DNA from: Heliopora coerulea | Taxonomy: Eukaryota > Cnidaria > Anthozoa > Scleralcyonacea > Helioporidae | Length of the DNA stretch: 64,000 bases | Reading direction: 5' to 3' | Assembly: GCA_030142905.1 (NCBI GenBank) | Contig: JASJOG010000075.1 | Coordinates: forward strand, 248,001 to 312,000 | Made by a program: the position numbers and the translations under genes | The notes under the pieces: generated by a model | Database searches by the model: none | What the model was told of the DNA's origin: nothing | What the model saw: only the letters and a program-made list of their open reading frames with translations | In this document: piece by piece, positions 22,388 to 33,125 of the stretch | Numbering within the stretch: position 1 is the stretch's first letter | How the letters are laid out: the number at the start of each line of letters is the position of its first letter

Positions 22388-22508
22388 TTTCAGCACCGCT
22401 TTGAAAAACGTCTTAACCATGGTGAATGGTTATACAAGACAGTTCTAAAGAGAACTAGAGGAACCAACACAGAATGAGAAAATAACTACTAAAAAGAAGC
22501 ACTGTGCA

Positions 22509-22529
22509 TTTCGGCAGACCACTCTTCAG
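22509..22529 (-). ncRNA. Inverted counterpart of the hammerhead-like core (left arm)
   Basis: The reverse complement repeats CTGAAGA, the short stem and GAAA of the right arm. The two copies face outward from the element. Confidence 0.38.
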
Positions 22530-22627
22530 GTGCAAACGTCTGCTTACTGTTGAGAAATGAGTTATCAGCTTATATTTATACCTGATGTAAAGGCAATGAT
22601 GTCATCCCACGTAGGAGGGATTAAACA

Positions 22628-22972
22628 TCAAAATAACGCCAAACTAAAAACAAATTCTTTTTGTCGGCATAGATCCGGATCATTAAACTTAATATACATG
22701 GATTCCATAATCTGTAGAAAGAATGCCGAGCAGCACTTTGCCAGGATGCTAAATTTGGAGTCTGAATAGGTATTGGCACAACATCCGTTTGACAACAAGT
22801 GTCGACCGATTGCCGAGTCACAATTAATCGTTTGAGCAGAGGTACATTTCCTTTTCGGTTGATTTCTTAACGGGACGGTCTTGTTTCGTATAACACTTGG
22901 CACATGTTGCTTGATCCTTTCACTTAACCGTTGAGTCGTTCTACCTATATAGCGAGAATCACACTCGCATTT
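22628..22972 (-). pseudogene. Second, inverted copy of the GIY-YIG endonuclease domain (left arm)
   Basis: The minus strand encodes the same segment, including IKQHVPSVIRNKTVPLRNQP, AQTINCDSAIGRHLLSNGCC and a matching C-terminus KEFVFSLALF, with only a few substitutions from the right arm. It has no reverse transcriptase in its own orientation. It is part of the left inverted terminal copy, not an independent gene. Confidence 0.78.
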
Positions 22973-23052
22973 AAAATCAAACTACGCAACTTGAAGAGAA
23001 AGCAGGTAGAGAATCTTTAGGTGTAGGTGGTAGGATAGTCCTAATAGAAAAT

Positions 23053-23887
23053 ATGCAACAGAGTTTTGCAATTTTGTTTTATGAAGTAATGATCATTGCT
23101 ACGAAAGGAGTTGAATTTAGTTTTGGTAAAACTATGTTCAAGCAGGTGGATGGCGTAGCGATGGGTTCTCCGTTGGGTCCGGTGCTGGCAAACATCTTTG
23201 TCGGTTATCATGAAACAATCTTCTTCAATGAATCTTGCTCTCAAGATTTACCTGAGTGGTACAAGCGATATGTTGATGATACTTTCTCTCTTTTTTTATT
23301 ACTGAAGAACGAGCACGCTCCTTCTTAAATTTACATGTGAGTTTGAAAATCAAAGGAAATTGCCTTTTTTAGATGTATTAGTTCACAAAGAAGAAAATGG
23401 TTTTTTAACGAGCATTTATCATAAAACTACTTTTAATGGACTTTACACACGCTATGATTCCTTCAGCCCCAAACGACAAAAGATATCTTTAATAAAATGT
23501 CTCATTAACCGAACACAAAAGATCTCCACAGAAAAGTTCCTTGAAAAGCATCTGGTTAATTTAAAATTTATCTTTTTATCGAATGGCTATCCAGGGCGAC
23601 TACTTGATAAGCTCTTTGACTATAACAACAACAACAACAAGGAAAAATTTATCGGTCCAGAGAAGTGCCCGGTTTATTTGAAACTACCTTGGTTAGGAGA
23701 TATCTCAGAATATTATTGTGAAAAGACTCTCAAAAACACCACGACATTTTTCAAAAAAAACACCACGACATTTTTCAAAAAGACATTTTTCACAACGAAA
23801 CTCCGTTGCATATTTTCTATTAGGACTATCCTACCACCTACACCTAAAGATTCTCTACCTGCTTTCTCTTCAAGTTGCGTAGTTTGA
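23053..23887 (+). pseudogene. Penelope-type reverse transcriptase, truncated and frameshifted
   Basis: The first frame reads VEFSFGKTMFKQVDGVAMGS then PLGPVLANIFVGYHE and WYKRYVDDTFSLF; the YVDD catalytic motif is intact. A frameshift near 23325 leads to FTCEFENQRKLPFLDVLVHK, YHKTTFNGLYTRYDSF and FLSNGYPGRLLDKL, then RTILPPTPKD. A second shift near 23886 precedes the endonuclease. The order and motifs are those of Penelope-like elements rather than LINEs (DGVAMGSPLGP, VDDTF, LPFLD, NGYP). N-terminal RT motifs are missing and replaced by the inverted arm. A small duplication (NTTTFFKK twice) lies near 23730-23775. Confidence 0.82.
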
Positions 23888-23892
23888 TTTTA

Positions 23893-24236
23893 AATGCGAG
23901 TGTGATTCTCGCTATATAGGTAGAACGACTCAACGGTTAAGTGAAAGGATCAAGCAACATGTGCCAAGTGTTATACGAAACAAGACCGTACTGTTAAGAA
24001 TTCAATCGAAAAGGAAACGTACCTCTGCTCAAACGATTAATTGTGACTCGGCAATCGGTCGACACTTGTTGTCAAACGGATGTTGTGCCGATACCTATTC
24101 AGACTCCAAATTTAGCATCCTGGCAAAGTGCTGCTCGGCATTCTTTCTACAGATTATGGAATCCATGTATATTAAGTTTAATGATCCGGATCTATGCCGA
24201 CAAAAAGAATTTGTTTTTAGTTTGGCGTTATTTTGA
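23893..24236 (+). pseudogene. GIY-YIG endonuclease domain of the Penelope-like element (right arm)
   Basis: The frame gives FKCECDSRYIGRTTQRLSER then IKQHVPSVIRNK, TINCDSAIGRHLLSN and FSILAKCCSAFFLQIMESMY, ending KEFVFSLALF before a stop. The CDSRYIGRT...R...H block is the GIY-YIG variant fused to the reverse transcriptase in Penelope elements, where it nicks target DNA. The domain itself is open, but a frameshift cuts it off from the reverse transcriptase. Confidence 0.8.
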
Positions 24237-24334
24237 TGTTTAATCCCTCCTACGTGGGATGACATCATTGCCTTTACATCAGGTATAAATATAAGCTGAT
24301 AACTCATTTCTCAACAGTAAGCAGACGTTTGCAC

Positions 24335-24360
24335 CTGAAGAGTGGTCTGCCGAAATGCAC
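24335..24360 (+). ncRNA. Hammerhead-like ribozyme core in the right arm of the Penelope-like element
   Basis: CTGAAGA is followed by GTGG-TCTG-CC and then GAAA (24352-24355), the order CUGANGA - stem II - GAAA of a type I hammerhead. Penelope terminal repeats are known to carry such ribozymes. The stem III and cleavage-site bases are not convincing, so activity is doubtful. Confidence 0.4.
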
Positions 24361-25049
24361 AGTGCTTCTTTTTAGTAGTTATTTTCTCATTCTGTGTTGG
24401 TTCCTCTAGTTCTCTTTAGAACTGTCTTGTATAACCATTCACCATGGTTAAGACCATTCAAAGCGATATTGAAAATTATCAATGATCAACTTTTCCATTT
24501 CATAATCGGCCGATTCCGGTTATATCTCGCTATTCTCATCTGATAACGCATTGTTACTCATGTGACCGCCGCAAATCTTAGATGCGTCTTTTGGATTTTA
24601 TCCGAGTAACAGATAACTCTCAGACAACGTAACTAATTCTATTTTGGATTCAGGGGCGCGCTGGCTCATCGGAACACCGGGCGATTTCCCGGTGAGCCCT
24701 TCTCGTGGTGCTTATTAGTAACATTGTTAAATTTGGTTTAAAAAAATCTAATCTGCCCGCTAATCAACTCCTGACAATCCTCTAATGATTCCTATAAGCA
24801 GCATTTTTAGATTGCCAAATTTTCATCACTGAGAAGTGGCCTACTGGAGTTTTGCATGTGGCGAAAATTATATTAAGGCAGAATTTGATTGAACTTTAAA
24901 TCTGGGAATGATGGTAGGTCGTTGACATGAAAAAGTCTTGATATCGTTTCCAGATCACTTCAAAACCTTTATAAAATACAAACCACAAAATCATAAACTA
25001 AACAGCGGCTTTTTAACAAGAAAATATCGCGCACAGTTGTCTCGTGCGT

Positions 25050-25179
25050 TTTAGCTCACCATCTGAGTCTTGGTAGCTCAATGGTTAGATCGTCTCACCG
25101 GCCGTCAGAAGGTTGCGGGTTCGATCCCCGTCTTGGGGCTCAGAAATCGTTTTTCTAAGGTTAGAGCTTGACGAACGTT
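25050..25179 (+). repeat. tRNA-derived SINE, family 1 (plus)
   Basis: Best-preserved copy: TTGGTAGCTCAATGGTTAGA (A box), GGTTGCGGGTTCGATCCCCG (B box), then CTCAGAAATCGTTTTTCTAA and GGTTAGAGCTTGACGAACGT. The tRNA fold is partial, so it is not a functional tRNA gene. Confidence 0.72.
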
Positions 25180-25276
25180 CCTCTACCATTTAAGATATTT
25201 TCAAGCTCCAATATTTCCAAAATAAATATCTCATCAATAACATTATTAACATATACTGTAGTGGCTTCCACTCAGG

Positions 25277-25428
25277 TCGTACATATGTTGAACTTGCACC
25301 TTAGCTCACTATTTGAGTCTTTGTATCATCAACTGTTAGTGTCTCACCGGTCACCAGAAGGTTGCGGGTTCGACCCCCGTCTGGGGCTCAGAAATCGTTT
25401 TTCTAAGGATAGAGCTTGACGAACGTTT
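25277..25428 (+). repeat. tRNA-derived SINE, family 1 (plus), A box decayed
   Basis: Same body as 25050-25179 (GGTTGCGGGTTCGACCCCCG, CTCAGAAATCGTTTTTCTAA), but the A-box region reads TTGTATCATCAACTG. The two copies lie 100 bases apart in the same orientation. Confidence 0.68.
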
Positions 25429-26234
25429 AACTATCATTCTAGTCAACTTTATTTCATAAGGGTAATTTATAGGTTTTTACCTTAAAAAGTATTCTCCAAA
25501 ATGACCATTGTTACATGAGTAATAGATATTCTAAATTTACATAAATAAATACACACAACACAAAAGCAAATCTTTCAGATAACAATTAATCAACTGACAT
25601 AGAGCTGTGATAATTAAAAACTACAGAATTTTTACAAAGAACACAGGAAAACTGTTCAAGATAGTCAACATGAAAATTTAGTTCGAGGAATGATTTGATT
25701 CGACGTGTAGAAGAGGAGAAAGTACAGTATGATTGTTGATGATCTCCATGTCAGTTGGTAATGAATAAAAGAGCATCGCTCCGCAAAAAGATCATTTGGA
25801 TTTATTTTTAGCTTGTCCATTGCGGATACAGTTGGCATTTGAAATATCAAAATGAAAAATTGTTAAATAAGTTCGACCTTGTAAATTTAAGTACAGTATA
25901 TGAAGGAAGTTAAATGCAAAATGTTCGCGAGGAACGCAGTTCCTACTCATGAAAACTAAATGGTACGTGGGTACCACCAGATCTGGCCATCCCTTACGAC
26001 AAAGTGGTTGAGGTAGTGGTGATATCTGAACTAAATGCTGGTTGGGGCGTTGTTCCGGCTCAATTTTCCCGAACATTGTATTCTTTGAAAAAAATGTCCG
26101 AATTTAATTTGACGCTCAATCAGATCATGAATGGTGCACTGTTAAGTTGATAATTGAGAAGACGGAAAATCTCAAGTATCTAGATATTTTTAAGACCCAA
26201 CCGGGACCTGTTGTGAAAAATGTAACTTTGGGCC

Positions 26235-26335
26235 ATCCGGCTGGGAATTGAACTCGCGACCCAAGTCCGATGCTCTGCCAACGGCCTCCGTAGCTCAGTT
26301 GGCAGAGCATCGCACTAGATTCGCGAGGTTCATAA
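26235..26335. repeat. Head-to-head tRNA-like SINE pair with perfect 15-bp inverted repeat
   Basis: Plus-strand GCCTCCGTAGCTCAGTTGGC faces a minus-strand copy whose complement contains GGGTCGCGAGTTCAATTCCC. CGATGCTCTGCCAAC (26268-26282) pairs exactly with GTTGGCAGAGCATCG (26298-26312) across a 15-base loop. The plus copy stops at GAGGTTC, without its B-box end. Confidence 0.6.
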
Positions 26336-26616
26336 GAGGTGAAAAAAATGATCTCTTACATCTAAAATTTCTAAAATTGTTCTTATTTCTTAAACGGAAA
26401 CTAGTCACGTCTTTAACTCTTGCTGGAATGAGTTCGCTTAGTTTGTTTTTATTTGATATAACTTTATTAAAATATTTTTCGTGGAGTCTGTCTCTTCGGC
26501 TTTCAAGTGTATTAAATGTTAGCAAGTTTTATTGCATCTTCGTAGGGAATTTCATGAAATATTATTGGGGGCGTTCCCACTCATCTCTAACTATAGTCCC
26601 TTAACCTTATATTAAC

Positions 26617-26672
26617 TGGGCTGGGCTCATCCGTCTGACGAGCAAACTCATCTGATATTAGCCAGAGTAAAA
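26617..26672 (-). repeat. Short interspersed repeat S (minus)
   Basis: The reverse complement reads TTTTACTCTGGCTAATATCA and GTTTGCTCGTCAGACGG. It sits at the left border of the CpG-poor block. Confidence 0.45.
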
Positions 26673-26699
26673 TGTTAAAGTGCACCCTTGTCCCTTAAT

Positions 26700-26790
26700 G
26701 GTTTAATGTTAACCCTAGCAGTAATCCTAAACCAACCATTATCCTAACCCTAATCCTAAACATAACACTTAACCCCAACTCTACACCTAA
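26700..26790. repeat. Degenerate CCTAA-rich stretch
   Basis: TTAACCCTAGCAGTAATCCT, CCTAACCCTAATCCTAAACA and similar strings resemble a decayed interstitial (CCCTAA)n. Not terminal. Confidence 0.45.
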
Positions 26791-27300
26791 CTACTGTACA
26801 GTCACTTGTATAACTTTGGTCATTTTTAACGGGGTTCAGACGTATTCCATTGCTATGCCACAAACAGTTCGTTTCAGCAATTAACTTACTTGAGGTATTA
26901 CTGTGTGGGTGCAATATGTAGGCAAAGTGTTTCAGCTTAGTGAAGTAATATGGTAACTGGTAAAAACGTTAAAAACACTATAATTTTCAAGATCACTAAC
27001 ATGATATATTTTGGAAAGTCATTTGAACCTGAGCTGATATCTATGAACTTGTACAGTGTATGCATGTGAACATTCAGAAATCATATTTTAACAGAGTTAT
27101 TACAATTCTATTACAGTATATCTTTATTGTATTTTTCACAAAAAAGTTAATGTCTCAGCTACTTTTTAAAGATTCTTAAAGTGCTATGAATATTTATGTT
27201 GATTCTAACCTTCTTTAGCACTGCATGAACGTCCACAAAACTAAATAATTATGTCCAACACTCTCATAACTCGTTGGTCCATACCTGAATTTTTAATTTT

Positions 27301-27350
27301 ACTCTAGCTAATGCTGGATGATCTTACTCCTCAAGGGGAGATGTTTTGGA
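27301..27350 (+). repeat. Short interspersed repeat S, CpG-decayed
   Basis: ACTCTAGCTAATGCTGGATG then ATCTTACTCCTCAAGGGG: relative to the copy at 36691, AACGCC has become AATGCT and GACGAT has become GATGAT. Confidence 0.5.
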
Positions 27351-28289
27351 CAGGAAAAGGTCGTACCTCTATCCTTGTCTAATAAGCTGCAACAGCATCC
27401 AAGAATATTCAAATTCTGCACTGAAAACTTTGGTTGAAAATCTTATTTCATATCCCAACCAAGCTACCTGCAGGGAGGATAGGGATCCCTTGTCCAAAGG
27501 CATATTTAAAAGGGAAGCCATGGTACCATGCTCTCCCTCTCATAGGTTGAGTTGCATCTAAAATTTACTGATATGTTAGAATGATACACCTATTATTACC
27601 CATCAAAGCATATCTTTCTTCATGAATTAGCAACAACAATTAACCCAGACCAATGTGGTGCCAATTGAATGGCCTTTGAGCTCTTTGAGGTTGGGTGTTG
27701 CCCCCCCAGCTAAGCAAATTCTGCCTATACTACTGCCCTTGGCACACCACAGCAGCAGCCTATCTATAGTAGTCTATCAAGCAGCACCCCAACCCCACCT
27801 AGTTATGCACCTATCCCATCCCTCCTTGGACTGGTTGAGGAAATACAGGGTCTTTAACTGCATTTGAAAGCATTTTTTACCTGTGGTTCTCTGGGCTTTT
27901 CATTGGACATGAAATTTCTTTTTTGAGAATTTTTTTTTCTTCACTGTATTTGCTTTCAACATTTTACTGTGAAGAGGGCAAGGTAGGAATTTGAATAGTG
28001 TAAAGTGCTCCTACTTTCATACTTGCAAGCAGTGCCATCTTTGTACAAAGACTGTAACATCCTGTATTTGGGCTGGTTTTCAACCAGAAGGACACATTTA
28101 TTTTGGGTTTTGAGTGATTAGTTTTCATCTTATATTTGCTTTAGCCTTTGCAATTTGTTTTTGTTATAGTGTGAACACTCAAGTCCTGTAAGTGCCTGGT
28201 TTTGAATAAATACCCAACCCTGAATGTGAGATTTGAACTAAGCACCAACCTTGGAATCAGTGTCCACCTTCATTACCTTGCATCATATG

Positions 28290-29365
28290 CAGGGCTTTCA
28301 TTATGAACCAGCAACCACCAGAGCTCTGGCAGCTGTGAGTCACCAACTCACCATCTACCTTTGCATATTTGTTGCTTTAATTTACAACTATTCATCACTG
28401 ATTTAACTAAATTTCATGCCCAGAATGTTGGAAACCATTTTCCCAAGCATCTAGAGTTCAAAATTTTCTGGAGGGACATGTCCTCAGACTCTATTTAAGA
28501 AAGGGGCCCTACAGCATCCATGATTGACATGGCCACCTAATTTAGTATTGACAGACATCTCCTTCAAAGTTCACACCTTACTGAAAGCCTTGCATTATGG
28601 TAGTTTATCAGTAAATAGTATCCTGTCCACAGTCATAATAAGGATATCATTTTATCTTTTGTGCTGATGTTTAATGGATGTTGCAAAAAGTATTTTCAAA
28701 TGCCAGACTGTTCATGTCAACATTCTGTATTTTTGTTATGAAATAAACTGCATATCCCTTGCTCTCAAAAAGCAATGTATCCAGATTGAAATTGACCAAA
28801 ATAATGAAGTAAAAGTGCCATCTAAAAAGTCTTTGGAGGTTTACAATCTGTTGGCCTTGAAGGAGATGATGAACCAGCCAGAAGTGGTCTTACACCTATC
28901 TGTTGGACAATGAGCAATATTCAACAGATCTGTCATCCTCCCAATTCCCCTGGGATACTTCAAAGAAAATCACTAGTCAACTATGCAAATAATCCCTCCG
29001 TGCCCAAAATCTTCTTGTTTTGCAACAGGATTCTTGCTGAGTAAGTTAATGAAAAAATGGGCAGGGCTTTCAATAAGGTTTGAAGAAGGCATCTGCCTAT
29101 ACTAAATTAGGCAGCTGTGTAAATCCAACTAGCTCAAAGGCCCCTTTCCACAAGGGATGTCTGGGCCAGTGGGGGCATGCACCTGCTGAAAATTTTGTAA
29201 GTCTAGATGCTTGGAAATGTGATTTCCAGCATTCTAGGCATCAAACTTAGTTAAGTTAATGATGAATATTTATTAACAAAAGCAATAAATATGGAAAAGT
29301 AGCAGGCAACTTGGTGACTCACAGTCACTGGAGCTCCAGCAGTAGCCAGCTCCTGATAAAACTGC
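28290..29365. mobile_element. Foldback element inside the CpG desert (about 215-bp arms)
   Basis: Left arm 28290-28505 and right arm 29145-29365 match in inverse orientation: GTGAGTCACCAACT, ATTCATCACTGATTTAACTA and AAGCATCTAGAGTT on the left correspond to AGTTAAGTTAATGATGAATA and CTAGATGCTTGGAAAT on the right. The 640-base interior has no recognisable protein. The inner block resembles 33640-33720. Confidence 0.6.
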
Positions 29366-30486
29366 TATTGGTGTTGGTTAAACTGTTAAACTTTCACCTG
29401 TCAAGAGTGACTCAGACTGAATATTGCCAGAAATATTGGAATCTCATTGGATGCATCTGTACACCATTTAATAGGTGTGTTGAAGATTTGGTAGGGCAGT
29501 GAAAGTCAAGAAGAGTTTGCTGGAGTAAGAACAATGAAGTAGTCAAGCAACAGTTGCAAATGTGACATTAAGAAAGTAATGCCTAATTCTCATCAGCAAA
29601 ACAGCTTCACATCCAAAAACAAAGGAGCCACATAGTAAAAATAAGACAACCTGACAACCTGTGTGTACTGTATCCCAGCAATATTTCAACTTTATTTCAA
29701 AGTCATTGCCAAACCTAATGTCACGCATGTATCAGTATGCTTAGATCACTAAAGTGAGCAACAACTTTCATGAATTGAAATGCATGGATAAGGTAGTGTG
29801 CCACTTCATCCTCACAAAAAGTCTTTGGGGAGTCGTAGACTTGTAAAAACCTCCCTGAATTTCTGTTCATGAGATTGTAAGATCTGGTATCAATAGGGTG
29901 CAGGGATGGGGATTACAATAGCCTTTACATGAGTTTACTTATGCACATGATTGGCAGCTTTAGCCACATTTTAATTGGACTAGGAGCCTCTGCCAAAACA
30001 TCAGCACTTCCTCAGCAAGCTTTAGCTGTTTCCTAAATCCAAGTGGTTTGTTATGTCAACACTGCCTAAGCAAGATTCTACTTTTAACTCATATCAATAT
30101 GAGTCTGCTTCTTTAGTTCAAGTGGTAGCAGAAAAATATTATGGCATAGGGACAAATCTGGTTATGTACTATAGTTGGTCTGGCACCATAAATTAAGATA
30201 ACTTAGATACATGTATGTTCTGTACTTGCACTGACAGCATGAATATAATAACCTAGCCAAGAGATGTGCCCATTTTTGTGGTTGTCAACAATGAACATTA
30301 CTGTTGGCAGGAGATTTTAATAAGCATTTACATGTATTGAATGTTCTTTGCAAAGGTACAAGTTCGTCATTACATTTATATCTGTTTTCATTTTGACAAT
30401 AAAACTAATCTCTAAGAATTGAATTCCTCGTTATGCTCTTGAATGATTGATTAACCCATTAAGGGGTGAGGACCCACTTTAATATT

Positions 30487-30550
30487 TACTCTGGCTAATG
30501 TTAGACAATTTTACTCCTAAAAAGGATGAGCCCTGCCCCTTAATGAGTTA
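30487..30550 (+). repeat. Short interspersed repeat S, CpG-decayed
   Basis: TACTCTGGCTAATGTTAGAC then AATTTTACTCCTAAAAAGGA. It lacks both CpGs kept in the 36691 copy. Confidence 0.5.
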
Positions 30551-31179
30551 AATTTTATACTACAGTTTGTACCAACATTGTTGCACCCTTATTGTTCACA
30601 GTGTGGATACTGTAGCTTAACACAGGGGTCACATGTAGCCAACAAAAGTTGTTTATGTGGTCCACTGAGACTCATAGGCTGAAAAAAATACTTCAGTAGA
30701 AAAATTAAAAACTTCTAACCATAATAGAGGTCAGAATCAAACTTTTCCAAGAATGACATTTGCACCTTAATCAGCTTAACTCAGAGCTAGAAGCTTTATT
30801 TAGATTATTATGATATTATGACATAAATAGCACCTTTGCAATCAAACAATCAATCTTATGTAAGGCAGCAAAGACAAGAATTGATGGCCCACCAACTATT
30901 CTAAGCCAGAATTTGACCTGAAAAACCAGAAAGGTTCCATGCCTCTGGCTTAACATACCATGAACTTATTGACCTAAGCTGTAATTTGAATCAAATGAAG
31001 CCCATAATCTCTAAAAGATACTTGCCACCATATTCACCTGAATTTTTTTTTGAAAATGTCCCAGATACAATGAACTTGTATCTTCCCAAGTAGAGAATTT
31101 ACCAATTACCATGCCTTGGTGGGGTGGGGGTTTATTAAAATTTCAATATGATGGCAAGTATAACCCAGGATTTTGTACA

Positions 31180-31640
31180 CTATTAGCCATCAAAATTTCA
31201 TGACTCTTCCATGACTTCCCATGACCATATTTACAAAAATCCATGACCATATTTACAAAAATCCATGACCATATTTACAAAAATCCATGACCTGGCAAAG
31301 GTAGAAACAACAAAATGAGCTGAACAGGGGCTCCACCAAACCGCAGGGGTAGCTGGGACCCAGTCACTGAATTGAAGTGCATGGCCAAGCTATGATAAAT
31401 TAAGGTTATGAGTATCATATACATAACTTTTGCAATATTTTTCATGTTCATTCATGGCCCCAAGAAACTTGAAAATGTGAGCAAAGAAAAATGAGAAAGA
31501 TTATTCAATGATCCAGAAGAAATCTAATTTTCCATGACTTTCCATGACCAACACTAATTTTCTCAGCTTTCCAGACCTAGATTTTGAAGTTTTGATTTTC
31601 CATGACTTTCCAAGTTATCCATGACCAGTACAAACTCTAG
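31180..31640. repeat. CCATGACTT-type element with 22-bp tandem repeats
   Basis: CCATGACCATATTTACAAAA(AT) is repeated three times at about 31221-31291, flanked by TTCCATGACTTCCCATGACC. Near 31530-31640 the TTTCCATGACTTTCCATGAC string returns. This suggests both ends of one non-autonomous element. Confidence 0.5.
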
Positions 31641-32479
31641 AAACCACCCCACTTTTGGGTGGGGAGTTTCAGATTTCAATTCACAGGTACCCCCTACAGG
31701 TAACCTGTGGGAAGGTTACCCTAGAATAAGTGGTAATTTCATCCCCTCCTGCTGATCTTTAGGTCAGGCAACTTAGTTCGCATGAAAAGGGCCCTAAAGT
31801 GAATTTTGGCTCACATACATGTACTAAAGTAAAAAACAAATTATGAAAAACAATGACATCTTCAGTGGCAAAGCTAGCGGTCATGCTGATCATGCTGAGC
31901 ATGACCAAGAATATTCCAGAGTTAAGAATTTTTTTACATGCTTGAAAATAGATGTTTGCTTCAAAATTTTTTTTTTAAAATCGAATGCGGCGTTAGTGAA
32001 TTATGCAGTGAGTTATGTGCATGGGTGACCTGTGGCAAGTCATGCTCATCTTAGATAGCAGGACCTAGCCAAAATTTGTGCATCATTGGATTGGCCAAAG
32101 TATCCCTTGCACATGTGCACCTTGCCAGTTTTGGGCTTCAGGTCATGCTGATTTCCAGTAGCACAACTCCTGTTATTTAAAATTCAGTAGCAATACTAAT
32201 AGTGATCAAATAGCAAATAAAGGCAAATATAGATCAAAGTCAACCATGTGGATCTTCAGAACAACTGGGGTGTCATATCTCAGCTTCTGAGGAAGTCTTT
32301 TTCTGCAAGAAATGTGAGCAAGCAGAAAGTTATCATTGGTTGAAGACCTATGCTGAAGCTCATGATCAAGACGAGGGACATGATGTTCCAGGAGGTTTGG
32401 TATACGAAGGATTGGCTATGTCCTAGTGAAGACAAGAAGCGTCTCTTTTGCTGGCCTTAGTTGCTCTTTCAACCTGGAG

Positions 32480-33125
32480 TTTCACAACATCTTTCTGTAT
32501 AAAGTGTCAGTTTTCCCATGGCAATATTTCAAGTTTGTGAAGGACTTTCTGTATCATCTGGAATGTTATGACATTTATGCATTCAGGCAGATCATTAATT
32601 TTTGATGTGGTTTATTATTGTATGATGATGTTTGCTGAATTAATAGACAAGTTGCTGTATGAAGTGTCAGTTTCACTGTGGCATTTTCAAGTATGTGAAG
32701 AACTTCCTGTATCATCTGGAATATTATGACATTTATGCATTCAATCTGATCATTTTTAATGTAGTACATTACTATGATAAATATTTTGCTGATTAAATAG
32801 ACAAGTTGCTGTATGAAGTGTCAGTTTCACTATGAGATTATCAAGTTTGTAAAGGACTTTCTGTATCATCTGGAATATTATGACATTTATACATTCAGAT
32901 TATTATTGATGTGGTTCATTATTATATGATAACCTTTTTGCTGATTATATACACAAGTTGGTGTATGAAGCATCAGTTTCATCATGACATCAAGTTGGTG
33001 AAAGACTTTCGGTACCATCTGGAATATTATGATATTTATACATTCAGACAGATTATTATTGATGTGGTTCATTATCATATGACTTTTTGCTGATTAAATA
33101 GACAAGTTGCTGTATGAAGTGTCAG
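32480..33125. repeat. Tandem repeat of about 150-160 bp, at least four units
   Basis: The GCTGTATGAAGTGTCAG anchor ends at 32510 (variant), 32670, 32824, 32976 and 33125. Each unit also holds TATCATCTGGAATATTATGA and CATTTATGCATTCA. Units differ by several percent and by small indels. Confidence 0.75.

Larger units (their letters stand above)
22388..24477 (+). mobile_element. Penelope-like retroelement flanked by inverted copies of its own 3' end
   Basis: The centre (about 23070-23800) carries a truncated Penelope-type reverse transcriptase. Both sides carry the same approximately 650-base segment in opposite orientation: left arm about 22388-23070, right arm about 23803-24477. The arms agree almost base for base, for example around the TTTCTATTAGGACTATCC block at the inner edges and GTCTTGTATAACCATTCACC at the outer edges. 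Each arm encodes a GIY-YIG-like endonuclease C-terminus followed by a hammerhead-like motif. Penelope elements are known for inverted or tandem terminal copies (pseudo-LTRs). Homology stops outside with little sign of a clear target duplication. Confidence 0.8.

Noticed and set aside
24655..24710. GC-rich hairpin as a terminator or attachment site
   Set aside because: A CACCGGG/CCCGGTG pairing exists, but bacterial-type terminators have no meaning in this eukaryotic DNA, and no mobile element end coincides.
25070..25145. Functional tRNA gene
   Set aside because: A and B boxes are good, but acceptor and anticodon stems do not pair fully, and the same unit with the same 3' body recurs four times, so it is a SINE.
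28674..28913. Coding exon inside the CpG desert
   Set aside because: Composition follows the local AT-rich, CpG-free DNA; no conserved motif, and it lies in the spacer of a foldback element.
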